The notes below the pieces were generated by a model. The model did no database searches, was not told where the DNA came from, and worked only from the letters and a program-made list of their open reading frames with translations. Made by a program: the position numbers and the translations under genes. Below, one piece after another: positions 47,599 to 60,023 of a DNA stretch of 64,000 nucleotides. Each line of letters starts with the position of its first letter. Position 1 is the first letter of the stretch. The DNA comes from Serpula lacrymans var. lacrymans S7.9 (Eukaryota; Basidiomycota; Agaricomycetes; Boletales; Serpulaceae), in contig NW_006763294.1 in NCBI RefSeq assembly GCF_000218685.1, forward strand, positions 2,627,174 to 2,691,173. Reading direction: 5' to 3'.

Positions 47599-50398
47599 TC
47601 AGGTCATGAAGACGTATCTCAGGTCGTTATCCCAAACTTCAGCAGAATCGTCTTGCTCGTTCTCTTCTTTTCCTAACGATTCCAACTCTTTGCGTCTCTT
47701 CTTGTTCATATATGATAGTCGCGTACGCAGAATAAATGCAGCTAAAAATGATGCAAAGAGACATCTGATAGTGTCAACATCAGGTATGTGGAATATTGTT
47801 GATGAAAAGATCAGTATATCACGCACCCAGCTGAGATAGCATGGCCTTTACGATAGTCATCGTTGACATCGAAATATATCTGAGGTGATGCACTACGACG
47901 ACAGTTACTCCGGTAATTCAGTAGCAAGATTGTTGATGCTTACATAGATACGCAGTTGGAGATTGAGACGATGAAAGCTGTACCAACACCCCGCTTGGAA
48001 GTTGGCGAGAATACGTTAGCAGCCCAACTCCTGTGAATTCTGGTGTTAAAGCTGTCCAGTGGTCAACAGATGTGGCGAAACCTACATAACCAAAGGGAAT
48101 AGGCTGAAATTGCCTCCAGTAACAAGAAAAAGTGCGAAATATGCGGCACCCACACTCTTCTGGACACACGTTGCCAAAATAACATACCCTATGAATGATA
48201 TCAAGGTAGAGAGCATGACGTGATAGCCTCTATCGTGAGTGTGATCACTGTGCCATGCTTGTCCGACGACCATGAACCAACCAACAGCATATGGAGCCAC
48301 AGTCAAACCCTGAGCGTTGATTGCGGAAAACCCAAGGTTGTTTATTAGCTATTGGCAATACGTTGAAAGAAAACATATGTTAGATGATTGTGAAGGTCGT
48401 GGTTGTTCACTTACCGTGGGCAAAAAGTAGGTCATAGTGGCTACTCCAACATTAACTACAGGACAGGAATCAGACATATCATATCGAGAAACTTCCAGCT
48501 CTCAACTCACATGTTGCATAGATCAGCACAAAAAGCCAGGCGTTGACATCACATAGTATAGCTTTGAAACCCTGCCAGCCGGTCATTCCTCCATGAGATT
48601 GAGGCTTGTGATCTCTGCTTAACCGCGCTTGAGAAATAGCACGCTCTCGTGGGCTGAGGAATGAAGCAGTGAAAGGATATGAAGGCAGAAAGAAGAGCAC
48701 CACCACGGCCATCGCGATGGTTGGTACTGCTTCTATCTATCGAGGATATTCAGCTATGGCATCTCTCTAAAACAATTCCAGACGTACGAGAAATAAAAAC
48801 TGCCAGCTACAAAAAACAAGGGTTATCGACTTACCAAGGCAGGAGAAGACGAACACGCACCCAGTAAGTAAAGATGTGCGAGCTCGAACAAGGCCAAATG
48901 CCAGCAGACCCTTTGCGTATGTAAACCCAACCATGCCATGATTTATTACACAAAGAACGAACACTGATAGCCCCAGGAAAGGTTCCTGTCATGCAGAGAC
49001 TACGATGATGATAGTAAGATGAGCTGTACACACCCTTAGACACAAACTTCTCCACTGACCTGATACGCATGGCTAATTCATGTCTAAAACTACGATGAGC
49101 AGGAAGACGTTCTGAACGAAATGAACCAACCTTTTGTACCTTTTACCGTGAAACGACCTGGGTTCAACCGATAATCCACAGGTCTGAAATATAATGACTG
49201 ACCAGAATGACAGATAATAAATCATGCCGGCATAATATCCTGCTTCGCCAATGCCCATCAGCACACTGTACAGACACATTGGATCACTGCCTCATGAAAT
49301 TGGTTACATGAATCATAATGCTCACCGAAGAACAAGTAATGATGCATATCCCTTGGCATAGACCACAGAGAGCGAAGAAACCCCCCAGAAAGTCAACGCG
49401 AGAAAAAAGCTGTACGACAACGTCAGATTAAGACCCTCATTGGAGATAATCACTTTTACAATCGATTGGCACCAATACGTCTCTGAAGGACTGTAAGAAC
49501 AATATTCAGTGAAAATGCGCTCAGTTGACAGAGGGAACTAAGAGCCACCCACTGTTTGCGGGAATTTCTAGAAGACCTTGGGACACAAAACATCAGCTGA
49601 CGGTGCGGAAAGTAAAGCCACCAATCTTACAATATCCCACATAGAAGATACTCAGAACAACCGTCCATTTGTTGTTATCCGAGATACCCTTGTATTCAAC
49701 AAAACCATGAGTACCATGAATGTCTGTGTCTTCACTGAGGTATTACGCCACTTACAAAGTTCTCATTGAACGCATCAATAACATGTGCATTCCCGCTGAG
49801 TCAATAGTGAGGATGACTATATCCAGAAAATGGACAGTGACTAGCCCTTACATGTTAGTTCTGTCTAAATCCAAGGCGTAATGCTTTCAGTATCTTTGCC
49901 AGAGGGGAAACGCAGTGCTCGAAATTACCAAACTGGTTGACTGGATAATAGAATAAATTTGGCAATATTCAGAATACGACAAGTAGTTGATTTTGAACTT
50001 ACAAATGTAGCTGTCATACCGCAATGACACAAGATAAGTTGCAGAAGTATGAGACCTAAGAATATGAGAAACTTGCCTACATATCACAAGGGTGAGGACT
50101 CGGTTGTCTATTTTTCGCTTGACAGCTCGCTGTTCATGCAAGCTGTAAACAATGCCCTAAGATAAACTTATACAACATTACTGACTTCCTCCTTCGTGGT
50201 GTATTCAACACATTCCGCATCTTTATGTACTGCACTGGCCAAGGAAGAATCTAACGGTGAGAATAGCTGCCTTAAACGACCCTTGTAAGAGATGCCGAGC
50301 CTCCTAGCCTGTTCCTGGTGCCAAGTGCCATCTGTTTCAGCACCGTCCATCGGTCCTCCTTGCATCTGCCCGTCGTCGTCCTTTATAATATCTTCCAT
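47599..50398 (-). CDS. MFS transporter, allantoate-permease (DAL5/ACS) family
   Basis: Twelve-span major facilitator for organic anions or vitamins of the anion:cation symporter family. It starts MEDIIKDDDGQM at 50398; the N-terminal tail ends near KAVKRKIDNRVLTLV, the family's basic lead into span 1. Then come VLMGIGEAGYYAGMIYYLSFWY (typical motif around spans 3-4), AMAVVVLFFLPSYPFTASFLS, RERAISQARLSRD, VNVGVATMTYFLPT, INNLGFSAINAQGLTVAPY, VSFIGYVILAT-like span, and a C-terminal span followed by a charged tail (NKKRRKELESLG) ending RYVFMT. About thirteen introns. Convergent with UPF3. The substrate cannot be inferred. Confidence 0.87.
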
Positions 50399-51681
50399 GG
50401 TGAATGAACAGATAAAGAATGCACGATCAACGTGTAGGGTCAGTTATCTACCAGTGGAGTTAATGAGGCTGAAAATGAACAGAGGGAGTGTATATCGAGG
50501 GATATCTAAGCGTCCAGGTGACCTCTAATCGCGCATACTCATTGCTAAAGATAGGGCACGTCCCAAACCGAACGTTTCAAACCCGCCTGCCATCGTAGAA
50601 TCATCAGCGACCCAGCATGTTCATTACACCGGTAGTCCGGCCAAGCGTTACGAAAGGGTCAAAATGAAAAACCTTTGACCAAGGTCTAGGACAACCCAGA
50701 CTTATAGATATTGTCCGAGTAGCATGTGGGCAATGCTCAAGCTAAAGGTACAACTGACAGATGATCGGCATATACTGTCAACATCGAGCCCATGTATTAT
50801 CAGTGGTTGAGCTACATAACATCTGCATCACGTCTAGTAGCCAAAAGATAATTCAGAGAGATGTTTTGACAGCCACATTTTGCTAGGTTGTAGATACATA
50901 TATGCAATATTTTCTAGATATGATACCATGCAGGAAGTCAGCGTGAATAGGATGCATTCATATCATTCATAACAAATAACTCTGATATGCTATTGTAGCA
51001 TTTCCATGATGTCTTACACATCAGCCATGTTTAGCATAAAAAACATTAAATTTGAGCAAGATACTAAACTACCGAGGGCCTGCAAGGCAAAATGAATGTG
51101 TCAAACAAGTAAAACAATGAATGCAAAACAAAAACAAGCACAAGGAAGTGACTACCAAAGCAGCGATGATCACCATATCAATTCACCTTAGGCAGAACTT
51201 TGAGGAGGCTCTCAGGGTCTTTCAGTGGGGGTTTTTATGTCGTGAGAAGTAGGTCTCAGAGACCCACCATCCCTCCAGCCTCTGTAGCCCCAGTAGCAAT
51301 TGGATTACTATATGTGGCATATAGCCAATATCACTGCTGAGAGCCTCTTCAGAGGTTTAATCTATGAATTTCTATAATATTGACACTCCTTGTGCACTCC
51401 CTGAAAGCCTCTTTTGTACTATTTGTATGCTCGTACACTCTTTGAGAGCCTCTGTGGGAGCCTCCCCATCAATATATCAAAGGAATGTTCCAGAAGAATG
51501 TCCCAAATATGGATATAAATCATCCCTTTACGGTAAACTTCTGTGCTATCATAACCTCACTGTGAGCCTCTCCATCACTACGTCAAAGAAGAGTCTCCCA
51601 AATAAGGATATGTACTGTCTGTTTATGGTAAGTTTCCGCACTACCAACCAAAACATATCTGCTTTTGGATATGCTGATATA
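50399..51681. other. Intergenic, about 1.3 kb, with a degenerate tandem repeat
   Basis: No gene seen. Two imperfect direct repeats of about 90-100 bp lie at roughly 51457-51562 and 51566-51650; both contain GAGCCTC...CCATCA, TCAAAG.A, GTC.CCAAATA.GGATAT and GGTAA.TT. AT-rich, probably transposon debris. Confidence 0.4.
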
Positions 51682-51895
51682 CAGTGACTCCAAAAACTGT
51701 TGCAATGTTTGGCCTAAATGTGGTGTATGAAGCACACTGCCAACAGGCGTGGAAATTATGCTTAGCTTTGTTGGGGTTGACAAAAATACTTGGTCTTGGC
51801 TACAAAATGGTTTCTGGGTTTTGTGATTTGGCCCAGCGGCTGTGAAGATATGTCCATTTCAAAACAGCAATACCATTGCAACAGTTTTTTCACTT
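51682..51895. mobile_element. Tc1/mariner-like MITE
   Basis: About 210 bp with inverted termini: the left end CAGTGACTCCAAAAACTGTT follows a TA, and the right end reads, on the other strand, AGTGAAAAAACTGTTGC. GTTGCAATG is matched on both sides. The CAGTG start after TA is characteristic of Tc1/mariner ends. There is no coding capacity. The right end is degenerate, so the TA duplication is not certain. It sits directly before the gypsy remnant. Confidence 0.6.
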
Positions 51896-51924
51896 TTGAG
51901 TTGGAAGCAGAGATCATAATGATA

Positions 51925-53840
51925 TCATAGAATATTTGGCTTTGTTTGGTCCTCCATGGCAAGTCTGGGACCACACAATTGAACTTCTACCAGAGGCCAA
52001 AAGTCTAGACTGCAAAATGTATCCGCTTAATTGAGATGAACAAGTCCATCAGAGTATCAAATCCCCCTATGCTTCCCCGTTCTTCTTTATCAAGAAAAAA
52101 GACAGATCCCTTGGACCAGTACAAGACTATCAGAAACTCAACACCCTTACAATCAAAAATTGATACACATTACCCCTTATTTCCGAATTGATAAATCGAC
52201 TCAAAGGTGCTAAATACTTCACCAAGTTAGATGTCCGCTGGGGATATAATAATGTTCAAATAAAAGAAGGGAATGAACATAAAGCCACCTTCAGAACTAA
52301 CAGAGGATTGTTCGAACCGCTAGTTATGTTCTTCGGACTTACAAATTCCCCAGCCACATTTCAAACAATGATAGATCAACTCCTCCGAGACCTGATCAAC
52401 AAAGGATCTGTCATCGTACACCTTGATGATATTATGATATTCACCAATTTAATGGAAGAACATAGGAAGATTGTATCTAAAGTTCTTCAGATCCTTGCAG
52501 ACAACCAACTATATCTCAAACCTGAGAAATGCAAGTTTGAGAAGAAATAAGTCAAATATCTAGGAATGATTATCTCTCACAACACAATTTGTATGGACCC
52601 TCTCAAAGTACAAGCAGTCACAGAATGGCCAATACCATGCACCAAGAAAGAGTTACAGTCATTCTCAGGATTTTTAAACTTCTACAGATGATTCATCCGA
52701 GACTATGGAAAAATCACAAAACCCCTGATGATCCTCACTGGCAAAGTGGATTAGGAATGGGCTGATGACCAGCAACAAGTGTTTGACATTCTCAAGAAAA
52801 CAATCACAACCTTGCTGACACTCGCAATCCCAAACAACAAAGATCCATTCAAGGTAGAGTGCAATGCTTCCAACTATGCCACAGGAGCGGTATTATCACA
52901 GCAGCAAGAAGGAAAATGGAGACCGGTGGTGTTCTTATCAAAATTAATAAACCTTGCAGAGAGAAATTATGCTATCTGGGATAAAGAAATATTAGTGGTA
53001 ATGCATGCATTAGAAGAATGGCGACATTTCCTTATGGGAGCTTAACACCAATTCACCATCTTCACTGACCATCAGAACCTCACCTACTTCCGAGACCCCC
53101 AGAAAGTAAACAGACAACAGGCTAGGTAGATGAACACACTAGCCAGATACAATTTCAAACTAGAGCATGTAAAGGTTCAGCAAATACAAAAGCAGACCTA
53201 CTTAGTCAAAAAGTAGACCATCCAAGAGGCAAGAAAGATAACAAAGGACAGGTCCTTTTACCTCAACTCGTGGAAGCAAATATCTACACCATGGATGATG
53301 TGTTAGAAGAACACTGTCTGGATGAGCTGCTAGCTTTGTGGCATAAGTTGGATGATTATGTTGTACAAAAGTTGAAAGATAATCCAAAGGTTTGGAAGAA
53401 ACACAATGGAATCATCTGGATAGGAAATGAGAAAGAAGATGAATTAACACTAGGAACATTCAAAAATAACATCTACATACCGAAAGACCTGAAGTTAAGG
53501 GCACATATTACCGAAGAAGAACACAACACCAGCCTTAGTAGACATCCAGGCAAGAGAAAGACATACAAGGGAGTGAACTGATCCTTCTGGTGCCCTAGTC
53601 TCAGAAGAGATGTCAGGTGGTATGTTGCAGGATGCAAGATATGCCAGAGAACAAAGTCACATTGTCAAAAGCTGCATGCTCCCCTCCATCCAAATCTAAT
53701 CCCTGATTGTCCCTGGCAGATAATCACAACAGATTTGATTGGAGCATTGCCTGAGTCAAATGGATACAATGCAATCCAAGTTTTTGTTGACAGGCTCCTC
53801 AAAAATGGTTCACTCCATACCCATGCATGTCACACTCGAC
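51925..53840 (+). pseudogene. Decayed Ty3/gypsy pol: RT, RNase H, start of integrase
   Basis: Plus-strand pol remnant. The start matches the pre-RT linker (PWQVWDHTIELLPEAK), then [46 protein letters not shown] and the catalytic HLDDIMIF. RNase H follows with FKVECNASNYATGAVLSQQ and ALEEWRHFLMG, then the integrase zinc-finger region (EEEHNTSLSRHPGKRKT, AGCKICQRTK) and the opening of the catalytic core (WQIITTDLIGALPES). In-frame stops occur at about 52159, 52549, 52688, 52753, 53042 and 53127, with at least one frameshift. The integrase ends after SIPMHVTLDS where repeat copy 3 begins. Gag and protease are absent. Confidence 0.9.
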
Positions 53841-53844
53841 TCGC

Positions 53845-55709
53845 TGTTGATGATGAGAACTGTTGTTAGAAAACCACACACAAAAAACAAACTAACACAC
53901 AATCCTCCCAGAATCCACGGAACTTGTTTATGGGCTTTGCCTCCTAGAACAGTGGAGTGGTCTGGTTGTTCGTGGGGTGGTACATATGATGATCCTTCAA
54001 AGTAAAACCCAGAGATGTATGGGTGTGGGTTTTGAGGAGGAGGGATAGTTGAACTATAGAAAATAGGGGCTTGATGACAAGTATAGACGGGCACTACCTT
54101 GCTAATTGTAGCACAAGGTAGGTTTGAGAACAACGAGATAACAAGGTGATGAGGTTCCCAGTGATAGCAGGCTCCTGATGCACAAACTGTAGTGCTCAGA
54201 AGGACTCTAATCAAAAGGGATGACAATGACTTTCAAAAGTGACGAGTGATGATGACAGCAGTTAACAGTGGTAGCAGTGGGAAGTGTTGTGACCACACTG
54301 GATCACAAGTAGCAGAGTAGTGAACTTGAGATTAGAGAAGAAGTTTGGATTGGAGTTCTTGTTATTTTTTTACAAGGTAAAATACAGGGGTTTATATAGC
54401 AAAAGAAAGGTAGGCTATGCACAGTCTAGCTGTGCAAAAAGAATGAGAAAGAACATGAAGGAAGGAATGTACACTGAGGAATCCTGCGTAGGTAGTACAG
54501 GATAAGATCGTCAAAATAAGGAAAAGAAAGGGATAGAACAATAAATGCTGTGTAAGTAATGTCACAGGTTTGTACAGCTATAAAATAAAGTCCAATAACA
54601 GAATGCCATGCGTAGGCATGGAAGGGTACTTAAGCTTGTCATCACAAGAGCAAAGGTCAAATACTCAAAACTTGTAACCAGTGAGAGCAAGAAAATCATG
54701 AAGTCATGGGAAGATGCAGTAAAAAAGGGTAAAACAAAACAATATCAGTATCAACACAGTTTCTTTATTGTCAGTCAGGCATTCTGAAAAAATGTGTCCA
54801 TCAAAATGATTCAAAAATCAAAAATAATTGCACTGTAAATGAATATTCTACTGAAAAAAAAGAAACTGGAGCCACCGGTCCACCACCTAGTCCAAATCTG
54901 ACAGTTCCATGGCCTTACCAATGGACTGGTTATATTGGACCACCTGGTCAAATGAGGGAGGGAGGGGAGTAGTTCCAATTTGGAACAAGTGAGTCTCAGG
55001 CAGCGTGTGGTAGCTGTAGCTGTAGCGAAGACAATGGACGAAAGATAAATGTACCCAAGTGAAGGGGACGGCAATTAACATAGGCAACGCAAGGGGATGA
55101 ACCTTCTCCAGCTCAAAAACTACCCACCTATGCTCCAACCAGGCGAAATGAGCGACCAATGATTTGATAGTATATGGTGGAAGATCAATGTCATGAAGAT
55201 GGACTTGTTGCCCAATTTGGACTGGCTGCCGGGGCTTTGCTGATATCAGCAGTGGCACGTGGTGGTCAACAGATTGGCAACAGAAGCGGATAGAGAGTGG
55301 TGACATCAGGTATGGTGGGGGAGCAAGGAAGACGAGCAGGAGGAGGGTGGAGGTGACGAGGAAGTGAACTAGAATGGGGATCCAGAAGCGACTGTCAGGT
55401 GAGAATAAAAAAGAGAGTAAGGGTCCCATGGTGGGGCTGAGTAAAGAAAAAAGTAAAGGAGAATGACAAAAGCGAGGGCACAATGTGTAGCCAGTGGCGA
55501 CGCCAAAATTTGCCGAAATGCCGAAAGTACCGAATGGAAAGCAAAGGTGAGCACAACTTGATTGCCTAATAGAGGTGGTGCTGGTCAGCCACAAGTTCCA
55601 AAAAGGCAATATTAGTTACTATTCCATGTGGCACAAAGGCAAGTCTTTTTGAATATTTGCTTCATTTTCGACACCTGTCCATGCTACCAATCAGCTTTGG
55701 TGTATGACA
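53845..55709 (-). mobile_element. LTR-like repeat, copy 3 (most divergent)
   Basis: Reverse-strand copy, 1865 bp, with ends TGTCATACACC (55709) and TCATCATCAACA (53845). It cuts the gypsy integrase. The four bases on each side are TCGC and CCGC, at best an imperfect duplication, and the integrase does not resume after it, so sequence has been lost or rearranged. It has extra sequence near 54600-54660 absent from copies 1 and 4, and several small indels near its 5' end, but none in the 543-nt ORF. Confidence 0.75.
54887..55429 (-). CDS. 180-aa membrane-anchored protein encoded inside repeat copy 3
   Basis: Same 543-nt frame from a CCACCATGG start, in the most diverged copy. By hand I count roughly 29 amino-acid-changing and 21 silent codon differences from copy 4, no stop and no indel. 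The frame upstream of this ATG carries several length differences relative to the other copies. The hydrophobic span and the C-terminal half (TTPLPPSFDQVVQ, NQSIGKAMELSDLD) are well kept. This pattern favours past protein-level constraint, though the sample is small. The family is not recognised. Confidence 0.5.
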   Translation of the reverse strand: MGPLLSFLFSPDSRFWIPILVHFLVTSTLLLLVFLAPPPYLMSPLSIRFCCQSVDHHVPLLISAKPRQPVQIGQQVHLHDIDLPPYTIKSLVAHFAWLEHRWVVFELEKVHPLALPMLIAVPFTWVHLSFVHCLRYSYSYHTLPETHLFQIGTTPLPPSFDQVVQYNQSIGKAMELSDLD

Positions 55710-56190
55710 CCGCCCCATGCCTATCCTGCTTACTGTCTTGCACAACCTCAAAGCACAAGAAAAAAAAATATTATTGGCTGGGTGGCGACTTGAAATTTAG
55801 ATAAGTTTTAAACACTTATACAAATTTTCCAAACTAATATCAGTATATTGTCATAGGTTTGAATCTTTTAAAAGTGCTCAATGCTGTCTACAATAGTGCG
55901 TAGGACTCTGAAAAGTGGGTGCTCACTGTGGAATGATAACATTGTGCTAGTATGGATCATTTATTCAGTAAGTTTTGTTCCTGGTACTTCAGTAGTGTAT
56001 TCAGGCTTTGTGTTTTAATAGTACCCTAATAGCTTACTTGGTACTGTGTATATATCTCAGTAAAATATACATCAAATGACTATACTATACTCTATATTCA
56101 GTTCAGAGTAAAATAAAGCAATTATAGCAACTAAAGCACAGTTGTTTTGGGTTTTGGCACTGTGCTTTAAACCATTCTAGATGCACAAAG
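55710..56190. other. Spacer between repeat copy 3 and the copia element
   Basis: AT-rich, no coding signal. It could hold the target flank of the copia element; nothing recognised. Confidence 0.4.
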
Positions 56191-56543
56191 TAATAAAACT
56201 AAGTCAAACTACAATGGATGTTAGTTTAAGGTGATCTCTAATAAATGTAATGTAACATACCTCAGCCACTGCCCGAGAGGCTATAGAAACGATTGAGGTA
56301 TTTCTATACTAAACCCCCTATTACTTATAGTCGGAGGTGCTACTCGTAATGACTCCTAGGAGTACAATGGTGACTCCATGGAGAATAATGGCTGCTTTGG
56401 CAGAGACCGGGTTTATCCGGTTTTGTCACTCCCACTCAAGTGCAACCGTAGTCCCATAGCTTTAGAGAATTTCCAGTGTTTTTCGTGAGTGAGGGGTTTA
56501 GTGAGAATGTCGGCAACCATATCTCCTGTAGAAACATATCTGA

Positions 56544-56790
56544 TTACTGCCTCTCCCTTTGATACTCAGTCATCTCAAATAAAATGATATTTCTGTTGAA
56601 TGTGTTTTGTGCGAGCACGGAACTGTGGATCTCGTGTAAGAATAATAGCTGCTTGATTGTCACAGTGCAATGTTGTAGGTCCATTTTGAGCATGTCCGAT
56701 TTCTTCAAAAAATGTCCGAAGCCATGCAAGGTGTTGTCCAACATTGCTCAATCCAATGTACTCTGACTCCGTGGAGGATAAAGCTACCAT
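56544..56790 (-). pseudogene. Copia RNase H C-terminal part
   Basis: Carries the copia RNase H signature ALSSTESEYIGLS, LRTFFEEIG, HCDNQAAI and KHIQQKYHFI. It lies at the 3' end of pol and is separated from the RT by a break near 56800-56860. The hydrolytic core is recognisable, but the element is not functional as a whole. Confidence 0.9.
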
Positions 56791-56856
56791 GCTTTGTCTT
56801 TTGCTTGTCCAGGAGATTGCTCCTCGGATGATGATAAAAACAAAGCCTGATGTTGA

Positions 56857-58127
56857 TCAAGACGTGTCTGGGTCTCCAAACCAATCTGCATCCGAATATC
56901 CATAGAAATCCATGTCCATGGAGACATCTGTGCCATCATATTGTAGTTCCATGTCCCTGGTTGCTTTCAGATATTGGAGGACACATTTTGCAGCTTCCCA
57001 GTGATGGCTCCTTGGAGCTGAGCTATGTCTGCTTAGTATTCCAACAATGTAGGCACTATCTGGGTGGGTTCCAAGCACGGCATACATGAGGGAGCCTACA
57101 ATTGAGAGGTATGACACTTGACGCCCTTCAATATGCATCTCGTGTTGCACAATATCTTCCCCTGGAGCGTTTGCAAGGAGTTCTGATCCATGGGCCATTG
57201 GTGTCCATACTGGTTTGCAGTTCTTCATTCCAGTACACTCCAGGACTGTGTCAATGTATTGGTGTTGCAATAGGGATATTATTTTGTTTGAACAATCACA
57301 TTGGATTTTTATTCCAAGGATGTATTTTGCTTCTCCAAGGTCCCGCATTTTGAATATGGATTCAAGTTTGGCTTTTGTGATATCCATGAATTTTCAGGAT
57401 GAAGCTCCTAGGAGGAGATCATCTACATAGACAACAACAAAGCATATTTGTTTGTTGTCCCGGAATACATAGAGACATGTTTCTGCATTTAGTCTTGTGA
57501 AACCTCCTGGAGCTTGTGATCAAAGGTTTTGTTCCATGTACGACCAGCTTGTTTTAATCCATAGATGGATTTCTTCAACCTCTAGCAGTATCCAGGTTGG
57601 ATAGAAACACCCCCTGGAGGAAGCATGTACAGTGCTTCTTCAAGTTCTCCATTGAGATAAGCTGTGGATATGTCCATTTGATCAAGTTCTAGGTTGTACT
57701 TTGCTGCCAGGGCTAGAATAATTTGGATTGACTCTAAGTTTGCAACCAGAGCAAAAATTTCCTGGTAATCAATCCCCTCCCTTTGAGTAAAACCTTGTGC
57801 AACAATCTGGAGTTTGTATCTCTCAATGTTTCCGTTTTGATCAAACTTGATCCGGAACACAGGTTTTGATGTGATGGGTTTCACTCCCTTCGAAAGTGGA
57901 ACAGTGTCATATACTGCATTAGTATTGAGACTTAGGAGTTCCTCCTCCAAGGCAGACTTCCATAATTCTCCATCCGGACGTGATAAGGCTTCCTTTAGTG
58001 TCCTTGGAAGGTCTGTGTTAGATGGACCAGTACTTGCTATTCCAGCAAAGAATGTCTCCTCTGTATCAGATGTTTCTACATGAACCTCAGGAGTTGTCAT
58101 GCTGCTCTTTTTGAGACTGTTCCTCAT
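56857..58127 (-). pseudogene. Copia reverse transcriptase
   Basis: Two frames separated by stops at 57580 and near 57387. The first has PDGELWKSALEEELLSL, AQGFTQREGIDYQEIFA, ELDQMDISTAYLNGELEE and PPGGVSIQPGYC, then a stop (TAG) where copia RTs have Trp. Next comes the catalytic VYVDDLLLGASS near 57440-57390. The second frame has MRDLGEAKYILGIKI, YLSIVGSLMYAVLGTHPD, HWEAAKCVLQYLKATRD and GYSDADWFGDPDT. Defective. Confidence 0.92.
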
Positions 58128-60000
58128 CTAGAGTCCTTTGATAATCTCGGTTTTTGTCTGCAGGATGGGTCTGGCGACTGCTTCTGCGTACTCCTAGGAC
58201 TCCAGCAGGCATGACTGCTCTTTTAGGAACTTGTGCAGGTACTCCAGGGAGTAGACGCATTTGTGTGTGTGTTGCCCCACTCACTCCTGAAGGTGTTGAA
58301 TCACTCCTAGGAGGCATTGGATGACTCCTCGGAGGTGTTGTATGCCTTCCAGAAGCTGATCCAATTGACAGGCTGTCTAGCTGTATCCGGACTTTTTCCA
58401 CATCAGCTGGCTGTATGTTGAGGGGCTGTCCTCCCACTGACTGTGACTCTACTTTGGGTTTCTGTTCTGAAGATGGCCAGTGTTCAGGTCTTGGTTGTAG
58501 AGACTGTTGTGGAGGGTGTTTTAGCTGATCAGGTGCTCCCACTGCTCTCGGAACATCTTCATGCTGATATGGTTCTATTGCTTGTGGAACATCTCCTTGG
58601 AGATGTGGTTCTATTTGCAATTCATTTGGATCTCGGATCCGAGGGTCAGGATCATCCTCCTCCAATGTATTTTGGTCTGGATGGTGAGCATTCTCTGGAA
58701 TGAGTCCCTCCCACTGATCTGTGCTAGTGTCTGTGTTCCAGGGAGCAGTGTCGTCCTTTTGTACCTTTCCGGATTCATTGAATATGACATGCCGACTGGA
58801 AAACACAGTTCGTTTTTCAGTGTCTAGGAGTTTGTAGGCTTGTTTTCCATGTGTGTAGCCAATCATTATGGCTTTGCACCCCTTGGAGTAAAACTTCCCT
58901 TGCCTTTTGTCTTTCGGAATCAAGACATATGCTTGGCATCCAAAAGGACAAAACAAAGTTGGATCAACTCTCCTTTTAAACAGTATTTCATATGGGGTCT
59001 TTCCATGGAGTCCTGATGCTGGGCTGCGTGCTGTGATATATGCAGCTGTTTGCATGGCATCTACCCAAAATAACTTTGGGAGCTTGGAATCATGGAGCAT
59101 AGTGGTTGCTAATGTAGCCAATGTCTGATTCATGCGTTCTGCAATGCCATTTTGTTCCGGAGTATCTGCAGCTGTAGTTTCTTGGATGACACCATCTCCT
59201 CGGAGTTGATTTCTTGAATGTATTTCCAGTATATTCTCCTCCCCCATCGCTCTGGAGGAATTCTGTGTATAGTGGAGTAAGTTTTCTTCTCCCAAATGTG
59301 TTCGGAAGAATATTTGGATATCTTCTTTCCATTGCTTGTATCGTTCCAGTGCTTCACTCTTATGTCTTAGGAAATATATCCATGGAAATTTGGAGAAATC
59401 ATCTACAATGATAATCCAGTACCAAAAACCCTCCCTGGAGGTTGGTTTGATTGGTCCTCCAACATCTGTGGCACAATTTGTATGGGGCGCTTGGCTTGGT
59501 TTCCTCCAGTGGACTTGAAAGGTAATTTCTTCATCTTTCCTAAAGCACAAGGTTCACAAAACTCCAGGGTTCCAGTAAGGGTGTCTATGTTCTGGAGCTG
59601 TCCTTTTGTAGCCATTTGTTGCAAGCGGTCCATTCCAATGTGTCCCATTCTCCTGTGTAATAAATTTACATCTACTGCTGCAAAAGCTGACTCTGGGTTG
59701 ATTTTGGGTTTTGCTTGGATGTGATAAAGTCCTTGCTTGTGTAAGGCAGTGAGGATAAGTTCCTCCTTTTTCCGAACTTCACAAGTGTTTGACCCTGCTG
59801 GAAAAAGTGTTGATAACCCCGTTTTAGACAATTTGTGGACAGAGATGAGTGCTAAAGTGAAGTTTGGCACAAGTAAGACATTTGACAGTGAAATATTGTA
59901 GTCCTTTTTGCCAACAGTTGCTTGTAGGATTACTGTTCCAATGCCAATAGCATTTACAGAGGATTCATCCCCAAAACTGATTGTCCTCGGAGGATGCAGA
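58087..60000 (-). pseudogene. Copia integrase
   Basis: The zinc-binding pre-integrase segment LLHRRMGHIGMDRLQQMA, FCEPCALGKMKKLPF is at 59870-59500. After a frameshift the catalytic core follows: GFWYWIIIVDDFSKFPWIYF, LQSDGGGEY in an alternative frame near 59250, and TPEQNGIAERMNQTL. Then comes the conserved GCQAYVLIPKDKRQGKF, KCKAIMIGY-like region and a long Pro/Gln-rich linker to the RT. At least two frameshifts around 59200-59300 and one near 59500. Confidence 0.9.
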
Positions 60001-60023
60001 ACATGGTATGTTCCTGGCTCAAA

